A stretch of 64,000 nucleotides of DNA from Rhyacophila brunnea (taxonomy: Eukaryota > Arthropoda > Insecta > Trichoptera > Rhyacophilidae), in the NCBI GenBank assembly GCA_022495005.1, contig JAGYXB010001095.1, forward strand, positions 1,426,001-1,490,000, in the 5' to 3' direction. Within the stretch, counting starts at the first letter, position 1, and the number at the start of each line of letters is the position of its first letter. Below are positions 11,681 to 22,879 of the stretch, one piece after another. The translations under genes and the position numbers were made by a program. The notes below the pieces were generated by a model, which had not been told where the DNA came from, ran no database searches, and saw only the letters and a list, made by a program, of their open reading frames with translations.

Positions 11681-12115
11681 TATCAAATTTATTTATTTTA
11701 CATAATAAATGAACGTAACAATTTATAAATTCAAAGCGTTCACGACATGACATAAAATAAGTGTTTTTTAAACAACATAGTACCAATTTTTAAAATAAAA
11801 TAAGAAAAGAAATAAAATAAAATAACAAAAATTAGAGTAGATGGAAGCAAACAGAGTGAACTATTGATAGACCTTATCTTAAAAACTTATAAAACAACGT
11901 CCACCTAAATTCACCCTCACGTAAGTGGAATATATCAATTTCCGAAGCGATTTTATTAAACAAGGTTATTGTACTCCCAATTGGCATCACTAATGGCAGG
12001 TTAGTTCTGCACCTTGGGAGAACAAACAACGGATGCCCTCGATTTCTAAGGTAATTATCAGAGACACACAAGCCAACACCACTAATAATGGCAGAGTTTA
12101 CATTTGCCCCGCGTA
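11681..12115 (-). mobile_element. LINE 3' end (second Jockey-like family), copy A
   Basis: On the minus strand this is the C-terminal end of a LINE ORF, then about 190 bases of 3' untranslated DNA ending in AT-rich TAAA-type repeats near 11681. The same architecture is found at 52117-52471 and, interrupted, at 56376-57350, all on the minus strand. Shared noncoding landmarks include GTTCACRACATGACATAAAA as seen on the plus strand. Confidence 0.75.
11874..12071 (-). pseudogene. LINE ORF C-terminal fragment
   Basis: The 65-residue frame contains NYLRNRGHPLFVLPRCRTNL, then PLVMPIGS, DIFHLRE and WTLFYKFLR before the stop. The pattern (basic Cys/Arg motif, then FN-(I/L)AS--DIF) is typical of the region after the RT domain in Jockey/I-group LINEs. 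The second copy (52298-52471) has nearly the same residues, which confirms a coding origin. The fragment is 5' truncated and non-functional. Confidence 0.7.
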
Positions 12116-12280
12116 TAAGTCGGAAAAAATATGTAGCTTAAAAAAGATCCCTTCTAAATTTTAAGCTACAGTATGTAAGCATACCTATAAACATTTTTAG
12201 CGCCTTTTTACAAATGAAATTTATGCAGAACTAACCTGCCATTATCGGAAACAGTAATATCGGAAAAACTTTATTTATCG

Positions 12281-12627
12281 CTAAGGCTATACCTCAGTTT
12301 AAGCATGGTCTAAAAAGATCGTGGCTAGGCGATGCGCGGATTGTGCAAATGACGCGTGCCGAACGAAATATAATTTGACATATAAATCCAACATGCGTCC
12401 CTTTAATGTATTATTTATTCTATTATTAACAATAATAATATATTAGGTAACGTTTTTTAGTCATCTTTACACGATTTAAGAATCAAAACCCCCGTCGCCA
12501 TCACGAAACAAATTGACGTGTTCACAGCTCGACGTTTGCTCTCCGATTGTCAGCGAGTCCAAAATTTCGTCGCACCTATAGTCGAAAATTATTTGCCGTT
12601 TCACTGAGTTTCACTGTACCGTCTTAA
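12281..12627 (+). mobile_element. TTAA-flanked MITE, copy A
   Basis: The first of three copies (others 26816-27093 minus, 32048-32405 plus). One end reads AAGGCTATACCTCAGTTTA and the other, inverted, AAGACGATACATCAGTGAAA in the best-preserved copy, giving an imperfect inverted repeat of about 19 bases. The right end abuts TTAA (12624-12627). The left flank here is CTAA, one base off. The internal sequence is shared, including GATCGTGGCTAGGCGATG and ACAGCTCGACGTTTGCTCTC. No coding capacity. Confidence 0.75.
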
Positions 12628-14925
12628 GATTATTAAATGTATTTAAAACTACAATAATTATAATAAGACTACTTTTCTTCTTGTATCAAGTATATATTTA
12701 AGTTACATGAAGTGCGTTAACCACAATCGATTTTAATTATAAAAGTATGATTTTTTTTTTTAAATAATGTGGGTATTAATTATAATTAGGCAATCTATTA
12801 AATAATCGTATACCAAGCAGTGGTATTGTTTAAAAAGCACTAACGTTATATAGATTAGCAATTACTATTTTATGGTTGAGAAATTCAATGTTATATTCGG
12901 AAACTTTGATAATATTATTTTATTGAAATAGCCTATTTTCACGATCAGTTTTACAGTATAATGGTATCACTCCGAACGATATAACCTATATCATGAATTA
13001 AACATTAAGTGAAAACAATTGAGTCGTATAGAATCAAAACTAGCATTACATACAAAAAATTAAGTTCAAATAAAATTGCAAATAAACTAAATCACTATTC
13101 TCTACTATTACTAGTGTATAAGTAAATATACAAACAATTTATATAAATAAAGCTTTTTGATAAATATAACGGCGACGAGGTCCGTAAAACCACAAATGAT
13201 AATTGCAATATTCATAAATATTTTTACACTTAAAAACATTAGTTATCTCTGGACACAACCTTATTTCGATATAATTACGATAGTTCATAATAACACACAG
13301 CAATTACTTTGTTTTAATAATAAGAATAATATCGCATATATGTACCAAACATCATAGCTGTAGTTACTTTAATTTAAAACAAAAAAACTGATAGTCAATT
13401 AATTAATATTAATGCATTTTTATAAGCATTCCATGTAAGAACTACTAGAATTTGTCGTAATTAAGAAGGATACCCGGAGTTTAATTCGTCAATGCACATT
13501 GAAGCAAATCTAATGGTTGCAGGTTCAAGTTCAGGCGTCGTATTTTTTTCTTCTTTCTAATAGGTGTTTTCAAATTATGAGTAATCATAATCATAAATCC
13601 TAATCAAAATCTGAGGTTTTTTCAAATAATCTATATTGATACCGACATATTTTATTAAAAAAGTTGTAAATCATTGAATCATATCATTCGATCTCTGAAT
13701 TGATTTACATTATTTATTTATTTTAAATATGTAAGTTCTGATTATAAACGACTCAATTGCCTTTTAATATTGTAGGAATATTCTGTAATTTTGACACTCG
13801 ACTGAAACAGTTGCGAAAACAAACTTTGCAGACATGTGGTGCCGATTTTATTATTACTTTCCGTTTCATTAGACTTTAATTAACATAATAATAATTGTAT
13901 CAACACGCACGAGACTCAAAACTCTCCCAATTAGCTGAAGAGGATTTCATAACACTGTGTTGAAAAGTCTATTGCTTATAATACGCTAACACAGAAAATG
14001 TAACATTATCTCATTAATAATTACTAGGATATTAACGTTAAACATAACTGAATAATTTTATAATCATCATTCGCTTAAGCAAACTTGTTTTTTTACAAGC
14101 GAAATAAAACTGAATTTGAACATAGGTTTTCTTTTAATTGAACAATTTATTTATTCTATTAATTAAATTAGTTCTTACATGTTAGATTTCCAATAAAATG
14201 GTTTTAAAACAAAGTGTTTTTGTTAATTCTACGATATTTAGCTATTTATGTTATTTTTTTTCTAGATACCTATGAACATAATATCTTCGTAATGATATTG
14301 TCAACACAAATAACTTAAAAATGGTAGAACTAACTTAAATTATTAAAATACTGTTATTTTTTATTCAATGAATATAAGACATTTAACAATCGTGTATTCG
14401 TTATTAAATATACTTACCTAATTTTGAACACCTTAAAAATACATAATGTATTAAAATATATTATATTTCTGAAATAATATAGAGATGAACGTTAATAATG
14501 TTATTACCTGGATTAAATATATTACAACAGTCATTGGTAGCTCTAGCTCTGTCTAACGATATTATTTCAGGCTTGACGTTTTTTCTATGTCTTGACTGCT
14601 CTACATTACTAAATTCTCTATTTCGTAATCATCCACATAATATACGTACATGATCTAGCCAGCTAACTGGTTGACCTACTTTCAATCCTCGTACAGATCA
14701 TAAAACTTGGCGTAGTAGTTAGGTATCTTCTCGTCCAAGTATTTCTGTCCCGTACTGGACGACAAATACAGTACATTTTGATTGATCCTATTTAATTGAA
14801 TTTTCAAAGTATGTCTGAATATAAAGATATAAAAAAGGCTAAAAGTATGTACTTATGTTTTTTTGTTAAATACCCTTCAAATCTGTAAGTTTATAAAAAG
14901 GAAACGTAGAGGTCACATTGCAGAC
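12628..14925. other. gene-free stretch
   Basis: A very AT-rich 2.3 kb without a recognisable gene or transposon. The plus open frame 13157-13357 is low complexity and not considered coding. Confidence 0.5.
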
Positions 14926-15175
14926 ATAGCTGTGTGCGGATAAGACCTTGCATTTTCCCGGCCCCGAGGCGAATTATTTGTTGGCGTAGCGTTTAAAACC
15001 GTAGCGGCGTAGATGGAGTCTCGATCTGCTACGAGATTGATCTCTCGACTCTGCGCCGGGTGATTAATGAAGGCCACCCCGCCCCGCTCGGGCCGCGCGC
15101 GGAAAATGAGAAAATCTCGCGCGCAGAACTTGCGACGGGGATTTTTCACGGAAGCCATCTAGGCGAAACGACTTT
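14926..15175. other. GC-rich island, possible conserved regulatory element
   Basis: About 250 bases of markedly higher GC than the surroundings, with CpG-rich stretches such as CCCGCTCGGGCCGCGCGCGG near 15085. An 81-codon minus frame (14913-15158) crosses it, but it shows no family signature and its openness could follow from composition. A regulatory element, a promoter or a single exon are all possible. Confidence 0.3.
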
Positions 15176-15494
15176 TCGGGGATAAATGAAACTTTATTTT
15201 AAGCCAGTCGGGTTTCGGTGTTAGTGGGAGCTATCAAAATGGAATTGCCTTTTTTAACATATACATGTTTTTTTTTCACTTCTCATTCAAGATTGGAGGC
15301 ATTTCGCAAGGATCAGCAGCAGACACATTCGTCTTCAATTCCTTTATTAACTTTTTCATTTTTCCCACGGGCAAAGCTTTTATGAACATGGCATCCAAAA
15401 CTAAAGATAATTACTCCATGGATTTTTTTCAAGCCCTATACCACAATGGATTAGATTGTGGCAGTTGAACATACATCTTATAATTTTCATGAAC

Positions 15495-15512
15495 TTAGGT
15501 TAGGTTAGGTTA
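15495..15512 (+). repeat. interstitial TTAGG repeat
   Basis: Three TTAGG units lying just before copy 2 of the four-copy element. No foldback arms are evident around this block. Confidence 0.8.
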
Positions 15513-15520
15513 CTACTTAA

Positions 15521-15912
15521 ATAATTACAAGATAAAAAGAGCTTTTATGTATTAGTAAATATAGAAAACTGAATTTTCTTTTTGACATTTCATATTGATT
15601 TCCATAGTAACGCACATATATATTATAATTTAGTTGCTAGGACCTACTTAGCAACCAATAATAGTGAGTAGTAAATATTACTTTTAACGATTTTTTTCCG
15701 AAACATACATAACAGAATTAACTGAAAATGAATTGAATTCTGCTTAAAGATGTCCAAAAGTATTAAAAGAATGCATTGTCGTCGTGTTCTGATATAATCT
15801 AAAAGTTTCAAATGTCTAGCTAGTCGGGAAGTTAGTTAAAAATCTTGAACAAAAAAGAAAAAATCTGTACGGGACAAACAAGAATACGAGCTAATAAAAA
15901 CATGGTAAAATA
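15521..15912 (-). repeat. four-copy unclassified element, copy 2
   Basis: Inverted relative to copy 1. Seen on the plus strand it holds ATTACAAGATAAAAAGAGC, TTTCCATAGTAACGCACATA, TAGTTGCTAGGACC...TTAGCAACCA, ATTAACTGAAAATGAATT, TCTAGCTAGTCGGGAAGTTA and ACAAACAAGAATACGAGCTA. It is shorter than copies 1 and 3 in the 3' part. A 70-codon minus frame across its edge (15832-16044) is a chance frame. Confidence 0.7.
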
Positions 15913-16111
15913 TTGCAGTGAAACATAAAGAGCACCATACGCGTAGGAAGGAAGGAAAGAAAATCCTTTGGCCTCGAAATATCCAGTGACGAGGTTATAA
16001 GATGAGTCAATAGAATAAAAAAAACTTATAGTTACTACTATCATGTTTTGAAAGGCTGCATACTTCAGCTATATATTCTACAGTGAAAACTATGATTTGT
16101 AATATACATCA

Positions 16112-16200
16112 TAATGCAGGAAAATATAGAGGGCACCAGAAGCGTAGGCAGAAAAAATGAACTAATATCTAAGGCTTTGGGAATCTAATACGACTGGCCC
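16112..16200 (+). pseudogene. LINE ORF2 extreme C-terminal remnant
   Basis: One frame reads ENIEGTRSVGRKN, then ELISKALGI. It resembles the IEG-RS-GR-K signature of the same LINE type as 10560-10690 and 41380-41510. Only about 30 codons are recognisable. The hAT-type element starting at 16237 lies 37 bases downstream, so the LINE tail may have been split or lost. Confidence 0.5.
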
Positions 16201-16236
16201 ACAATGAGTTGTTCTCCAACAGGCGATAGAAGACGT

Positions 16237-17096
16237 CAGTGGCGCACCCAGGATTTGATATTGGGGGGGGGCCCAAGGAGGAGAATGTAAATTAGTCCCA
16301 TAGGATCTTTTTCTTCTTCACATCCTAATTTCTCGTTTATCGGTCTTTTGTCTATTGCACTCGGTGTACCTACACCATGGTCCCCACATCCTGAAACGGG
16401 CCCTCAGGCTACGATATTTGGCGGGCCCCCTACATACCGCTAAGATTAAAGGCAGTGTGAAACACTACATTAACGTTCTTCAAATTGTGTTTCAGTTCAA
16501 ATTAAGGGTACTTATACAGTGAATTATTGGCGATTTTAATACATCTACTTTAATAATGGAGGTGTCGAGTATCGACACAAAATAATTAAAAAAATATTGC
16601 ACATATTATATAAGTAATTGAAAATGTTCATGGCCATGGAGTATAATAGCGCCGCAGGCGACTTTTTTTACTATTAAAGCTAATTTATGACGTGTGTTTA
16701 TCTCACTTATCTGGTCAACCCGACAAGCCAGGCCCCCCACAGCCTGTGCCCCCAGGCTAGAGCTCTGTCAGCCCTCCCCAGCCATGACCTACACCACTCC
16801 GGAATTCAGGTGGACACCGAGAATTTTTCGACAGTTCCATTAGGGATTGTGTTTCTAAAAAAACCTGACATTAGTGTTTCGAAATTTTTGTGATAGAAAT
16901 TAAAATCTAAGAAATTTTTATAAAAAGGGTGCTGGAGAATTATTACAAATCATTTTTTTTTGCCGTGTCTTTATTTGTCTAAGCCCAAAGGTATAGTTTA
17001 TTGGCCTTCAATTTCAATGTTTAAAATCATTCTGATAATTTTCAATTTTGGGGATGCCAGGGCCCCTTGCCCCCCCCCCCCCTGGGTGCGCCACTG
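16237..17096. mobile_element. hAT-type non-autonomous DNA transposon
   Basis: Perfect 16-bp terminal inverted repeats, CAGTGGCGCACCCAGG at the left and its complement at the right, bound an 860-bp element. Flanks are GAAGACGT (16229-16236) and GAAGACGC (17097-17104), an 8-bp target duplication with one mismatch, as expected for hAT. A G-run next to the left TIR and a C-run next to the right TIR are part of the subterminal inverted repeat. Short internal frames show no transposase motif. Confidence 0.85.
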
Positions 17097-17104
17097 GAAG
17101 ACGC

Positions 17105-20100
17105 TACTAAAAGAAGAAAAAGAAAATAAATCATGTTATTATTATAAACTTTCATTACGCCTTATAAAAAATACTCTCTTCTGACAGTTATTGTCATAAT
17201 AGATAATATACTGATAGATGATAATACATTATAAATAAAGAATTATGCATTTTGTAGTTGTTTCGACCAACTGTAATATAAAGTTGCGGTCATTATTGAT
17301 AATGACATAATTCAACTATACATACTACCACTAGGAACTGTATTCTATTTTCAATCGATACTGATCCAATTACAAACGAACCAATGCTCATCGGCGACGC
17401 TGATTTATTTAAAATGAATTGTCATTTAGAGTGTATCTCTATTTAATTTAATCAAAATTAGTAACAATACTTATTTATACTTTTAGACTCCCAGACCAAG
17501 GTTCTAAAACTTACTGAAAACTATTTTAACTACACCTTCACGTCAAGTTTTTACAGAGCGTAAAACATTTTATTATGTGTTTTACGATAATTGTGTGTAT
17601 ATCGCAAGAGAAACTGTTGTCATCGTGATAGGCGGGATGGTAACAAGTCTTCACAATTATTTAAAATTATTATAACTATTTTTTTTTCGAAAATGAGTGC
17701 ACAAAATTGTGTATTTTTTTTCCTTTATACAATTGAAGCAATAAACAATGTTAATGCGTCGCCTAGGTAAAGGTAGACTTTTCAAATAACAATGAAGCAA
17801 TCGCAATTGTATAGCGAACAATACTGAAAATTAAAAAAAAACCATTTCTTTATAAAAAAAAATGTGCAGAAATAATATGCCAAATATGTACACAAATCCA
17901 AATATGTAAATTAAAGGAAAATAACAGTACTACGGACTTAATGCGACAATGTTCCGACCAAGTAGGGCGAAGTTGCTTCTACTGATAATATAAAAAATAT
18001 ACATACCGGTACGAAATGCGTTAAAATAATGATTCTCAACCTTTGTATGAGTAGGGCTATAGAAATTTTAAATTAAAAAAAAAAATTTCCAATTTTGTTT
18101 TAAAAATACTCTCGACAAGAAAATTACGTAAAAATGTGGCCACCCGCATATCTAAATTCACCATTGTCTGTAATATCAAGCGGAAAATGCATTCATTCGT
18201 TGTTACATGCGCTGCGCACTAAGCTATAACTAAGGTAATATAATATCTTTACATACACTACAATATAAATCATCGGTTAATTATTAGGATAATTTTTATT
18301 GCATATTTCATTTAGTCGGTGGATGTTATCACGTTCTGTACCACTGCATTGGAGGAACAAAATTACATTTAACTATTTGCCCACGGAGTATATCTAGTAT
18401 GTGCGATGGACGAGTCGTTAACTGTTCACGTATGAAGAAACCTTGTTATAAGGCGAATATAATATTATTCATTGAATTGTACAACTAGTGATTAAAAATA
18501 TCCTATATATATATTATATAACGGCAGCATTGAAGGATTTTCTAAAATCTCGGAAAATCCCTACCTAAATGACACATAATAATATTAAGATGCAATTGGG
18601 TAAATTTAAAAAAAACGTATACTCAGTAAGCAGTAACCCATGCGAAGTGTCATCCAGAAGAAAACTCAAATATCCGCCACTTATAATCTGTATACTTTAA
18701 ATTTAATAAAATTTCATTACCCTTTGCTTTTTGATATTTCTGTAACTGATACACGAAAATAATTTAAAAAAATGATATGGGTACACATCCACAAATATTC
18801 AAAGAATTTTGGCGGTATCTCTATAGAATTTCTTCTTTCTTTCAAAAGTTGTAATATTCGCTTTCCTTTATTATAAAGTGCTGCCATTAAATAACGCATG
18901 ATCTACATAATATCTGCAATAGCCGTCACTAGTCAGTAACTAATTATCAACCTTTCGTGAAAAAAAAAATGCCACACAAATTATTTTAAGAGTTCCAATG
19001 ACATAAATGCATCGTTAGAGAACAAACCGATATCACAGAAAAAAATTAACAGAGCGTAATAGGTGGCGACCACAGAGGTATTAAATAAAAAGAGGGGCAA
19101 GGAATCGGCTTTCTCATACAACTGAATGAAGCAGGCCAACAATAACCGATAACTTACAAGAAATAGCGATGCGATAAAAAGATGCAGGGCATCACGGAGG
19201 ATTTACTTTGGCCTTTTAACCACCATTATAACATACCCACATATGTAGTAAGTACAATAATGTTACCGTGGATGTTTTGCCGCCATACCATACTTTTTTA
19301 TATAACCTGCCAGCTTCACCATACTTTGATATAACCTGCCGCCCCCCTAGGTGGCGACGTTAATTACTGACTACTCAATTCGTACATCTTAATTTCATTA
19401 TGCATTGTTGCTATAAAATTTTCGATCCTAAGAAAAATTTTACTCGAGATAATTCAAATTCATTGTTTAACAAGTTTAACTTTTTTTTTACTTTATTAGC
19501 AAATAAAGATTATGTGGATTGTCATGGAGCTTCTGGCACTACTTGCAGAACTTCAGGGAACTGTTAAAACCTTGGTTGGAGATCACTCGTATAAGGTACG
19601 AGTATGTCTATGTTTATCACGACATTATAGTTTTCATACGAAATTAGAATTCTAAAGACTTTTCAAATAGGCACGAAACGGTAACATTATAGATAGCAAT
19701 ATTTGTGAATATAGATGTTACCTATGTCTAATAAATCAGAAGTTGAGGAGACAGAAATGTCATGCTTATATTTTGTTTTACCAAATACAAAATACCTGTG
19801 AATCAAAATAGATCGGCAAGAGTGATTTGACATATTGACAACTTAGAACAATATTATTATGTTTATCACAAAATATCGACATAATAATAAATTATTCATC
19901 CTACTAAAATGTGTACCAAAAATTATTGATGATTGATATTTTATAAAGACAAACTAAAGAATGTACAGCCTTCAAAAATAAATTGCCGTACTATGATACA
20001 AAAAAAAAATATTCCTGAAGCATCCGAGAGTAATGAAATTACGAACATTTTTTGGATTGCTAGTGTAATATGGACGTTACATTTTATTACGATGAAGACT

Positions 20101-20655
20101 TCGCAGAAACCAATCTGTTATTGAGATGGGACCTAAGTATACGCAGATAAATATGAAAAATTGTTACTTACACTAATGACCAACATTTCATATATGTTTA
20201 ATATTATGTGTGCAGCTCATTCAAGCAGTAAATTTTACAAAAAAAGTGTATAAATATTCACCATTTAATGCGTAGATAAACAAACTCGTCAAAGTTTAAT
20301 ACCGTGAAAGAAAGTATCAACCAAACAAAGAATTTATTATTTTTAAGACATAAGTTGTACAATGTTCTTATGAGATTTTGGTGCGTTATCTTACTGGCGT
20401 TCAATAGGATATTTTTTAGAATAAAAAATAATATATTCCAGTCTTTGCTAGTGGTAAAAATGCCAAAATGCACATAGCTTAGTAAGTAGCGCACATTGGC
20501 ACGAAGTTAGTGAACTTAGTTAATTTAGTGAGCGTTGTATTTATTCAAAATGATTTTTTGTAGTAGTTATAATATATTTTTAAGACATTTTAAAATTATG
20601 TATGTTCAATAAAGAAGGTTACAATGTCAAATATTGTGATTTTTTAATAGTATCA
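17105..20655. other. gene-free stretch
   Basis: About 3.5 kb with no recognisable gene. A short imperfect tandem duplication lies near 19280-19345, where CCATACTTT...ATATAACCTGCC occurs twice, followed by a C-run. Around 19060-19200 there is faint LINE-like wording that is too decayed to assign. Short open frames (for example 18717-18899, 19933-20124, 20258-20494) show no motifs. Confidence 0.5.
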
Positions 20656-20659
20656 TGAT

Positions 20660-21121
20660 GTGCACGTCTTGGAGACAATCTTTGTAATATTCATAAATGT
20701 TAATTTAATACTGTGGTGCGAGTCATGGACGCTAAATATGAAAGCAGCTGAAATGGTGGACTGCTTTGAGAGAAAGATTCTGAGGCGGATATACGGACCT
20801 ATGAATGATGGTGGGGAGTGGAGAATTAGGTACAACACGGAACTATACCGCTTATACTGCGATTCAAAACTCTCCACCTTCATAAAAAAATCCAGAGGCT
20901 AAGCTGGGTAGGCCATGTCCAGCGCATGCCTGATACCAAAGAAGATCCTCGAAGGAAACCCAGGGGGGAAAAGGCCAGTGGAAAAGCCATACACACGATG
21001 GGGTGATATCATTACAAATGATGCCAACCAGCTGCTAAAAATCAGGAACTGGAAAAGACCGTTCCGGATGGAGGAGGCCAGGGCTCGACTTGAGCTGTAG
21101 CGTCATCGAAGAAAAAGAAGA
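20660..21121 (+). pseudogene. LINE ORF2 C-terminal fragment, WTL/FERKILRRIYGP type
   Basis: The first frame gives CESWTLNMKA, then CFERKILRRIYGP and WRIRYNTELYRLY. This is the hallmark C-terminal block of a common insect endonuclease/reverse-transcriptase LINE. After about 20890 the frame shifts: KLSWVGHVQRMPD appears in one frame, and GKRPVEKPYTRWGD followed by KIRNWKRPFRMEEARARLEL in another, ending at the stop 21098-21100. An AAGAA-type tail (21108-21121) closes the copy. It lacks the RT domain. At least one frameshift makes it dead. Confidence 0.85.
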
Positions 21122-21124
21122 ATT

Positions 21125-21935
21125 TTATACTGTGGCTCATTTACTATGTTTTTCATGCAGTGTTATGGTTGTCTTAAAAGTATAATGTCCACTATACGTA
21201 AACTTGAATTTATTCCAAACGTTATTTGTACTATTTATTATTATTTATTTATAAATGCTCTCATGCATAGTTAATATTTTTGAATTACGTAGTTTCACTC
21301 GGACAGCTAAACTTGTTCATTATGTCTCAAAATGTGGTAAATAAAAATGACTATGGTAAATGGGGAAATCTAGTCCTTCTATATTATACATGATATTTTG
21401 AGGGCAGAACAAAAGCCTCACTAACTTAACGTGCAAGAGGGTGCGTTCGCAACAATCAACAAAATAAACAACACACAGCCGCAAATAAACAGAGCAAGAA
21501 AAAAAATAACCAAGCGGGGGGGGGGGGGGCGCCAGAAAGCTTACGCAGGTTTTCCCGTCTCATCCGTAAGAGACTTATCGAAAGACAAAATCTGATGGGG
21601 TTTCCTCCACGGGCGCTCCGGACCGGTTCGTTAGTCCGATTACAAAAAAATACACCCGCACTATAATATATGTACTACACGGAGCAGATGTGTTAAACAA
21701 AGGTATTCTTACAGCTTAGAAGATGCGACAGAAATAATAAAAAAAAAATTATATTATGTAGGTTTTTTTTAAATTTATATACCTACTCTTCTTCAAATGT
21801 ATCAGAACTATGTGTATGTCTGATAGATGTAAGCATCGTAGTCCAGTGCGATTAAATATATTTATGTGATTTTGAGTCTTGGTGTTTGTGATTGTTTCAC
21901 TTATATATTATTACTGCTGTAGTATTAAAAAAATA
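21125..21935. other. gene-free stretch with a G-run and GC-richer patch
   Basis: No gene recognised. A run of about 14 G lies near 21517. It is followed by a GC-richer segment to about 21640 containing CACGGGCGCTCCGGACCGG. I cannot name this segment. It could be part of an unrecognised repeat. Confidence 0.45.
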
Positions 21936-21944
21936 TTATAATCA

Positions 21945-22330
21945 TCATTAGCCGAGGTCGATCCACTCCTGGAAGAAAGCCTACCCTAGCTCTATCCACT
22001 CTTCTATGTTACTAGTTCATTGCTGCCACGTCCATCTACCGAACTTTATGAGCTCATCTATCCAGCGGATTTTAGGGAGTCCCTGTGCATGGCATTTTTC
22101 CAGCGGTTGTCTACTCGCCAAGCGACATGTCCAGTCCATTGATATTTCACCTGCTTAGTGACTTGTATCACATTGCGAACTCTTGTCTGCTTCCTTTGTT
22201 ATCTTTTCTTTTGTTATCTTTACGCGTTATGCCCAATATGCACTTTCCCATTCTACGTTGCGTGACTCGTAATTTTTGGATGTCTCTTAGATTAAAAATC
22301 CATAAAAAATATTTTTCTTTCTAATGTTTT
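21945..22330 (-). pseudogene. RTE-type LINE C-terminal remnant
   Basis: Read on the minus strand, the frame gives LRVTQRRMGKCILGITRKDN, then TRVRNVIQVTKQVKYQWTGH and VDNRW, with WIDELIKFGRWTW in a neighbouring frame. This order (LR-TQR-MER--LG, R-RT-V-D, W-WAGH-AR, D-RW, W-DE--K--G--W) is the known C-terminal signature of RTE-like LINEs. It ends in a GATGATTATAAT-type tail near 21945. Stops and frameshifts interrupt it, so it is an old copy. Confidence 0.75.
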
Positions 22331-22372
22331 CAGATACTTAAATATTTATTAATTAATACTGTTTAACGCATT

Positions 22373-22598
22373 CGCTGCTGAGTAGATAATGATTTTTTAA
22401 TTAGCACCCTTAAAATGCACGTAAATTACATCGATCGGCCGCCTGGTCATTACGCGCATTTGCGTCTTCAGCGTCGAATACTTTGGACGCCGAAGACGCA
22501 CATGCGCGTAATGACCAGGCGACCGATCGATGTAATTAACGTGCATTTTAAAGGTGCTAATTAAGAAATCATTATATAGTCAGCAGCGAATGAGTTAA
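22373..22598. mobile_element. long-palindrome MITE with TTAA ends
   Basis: The 226-bp unit is almost entirely an inverted repeat. Arms of about 108 bases meet at a loop of about 10 bases near 22479-22488. It is bounded by TTAA at 22373-22376 and 22595-22598, and both ends read TTAACKCATTCGCTGCTGA inward. TTAA target sites and an outer CGCATTCGCTGCTGA end suit a piggyBac-like non-autonomous element. Arms retain very high mutual identity, so it is either young or kept similar by hairpin-templated repair. Confidence 0.8.
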
Positions 22599-22727
22599 AT
22601 TGTAAATTATCAAAAAATATCTCAAATTACAAGCTTTGTATTTTTCCGCTAAGTGCCTCTGATAGGTAGAGGATTAGCCTTTTGTCAACGTAATTTATTT
22701 CAAACATACATAATTTCAAAACATCTT

Positions 22728-22758
22728 TGATATATATATAATATATATATATATGTAT
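22728..22758. repeat. (AT)n microsatellite
   Basis: An imperfect run of AT dinucleotides of about 30 bases. Confidence 0.85.
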
Positions 22759-22794
22759 TATAATATACCTACTAGAAAAAATCTTTGAAAATAA

Positions 22795-22875
22795 TAAGAC
22801 ATCTGATGGAACTTCAACCCATACCCACTGACCCTTACGCCATTGTGCTTCACCAATTAAGCCACATGGATCATA
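22795..22875 (-). repeat. tRNA-like sequence, probable decayed SINE head
   Basis: On the minus strand, GTGGCTTAATTGGTGAAGCA resembles a tRNA D-arm with box A. About 30 bases later GGGTTGAAGTTCC resembles a damaged box B. The order and spacing are tRNA-like but the stems do not pair well. Confidence 0.4.
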
Positions 22876-22879
22876 TTTA

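Noticed and set aside
19060..19200. Possible LINE C-terminal remnant
   Set aside because: Faint resemblance only. No stretch longer than a few residues aligned with the known signature.
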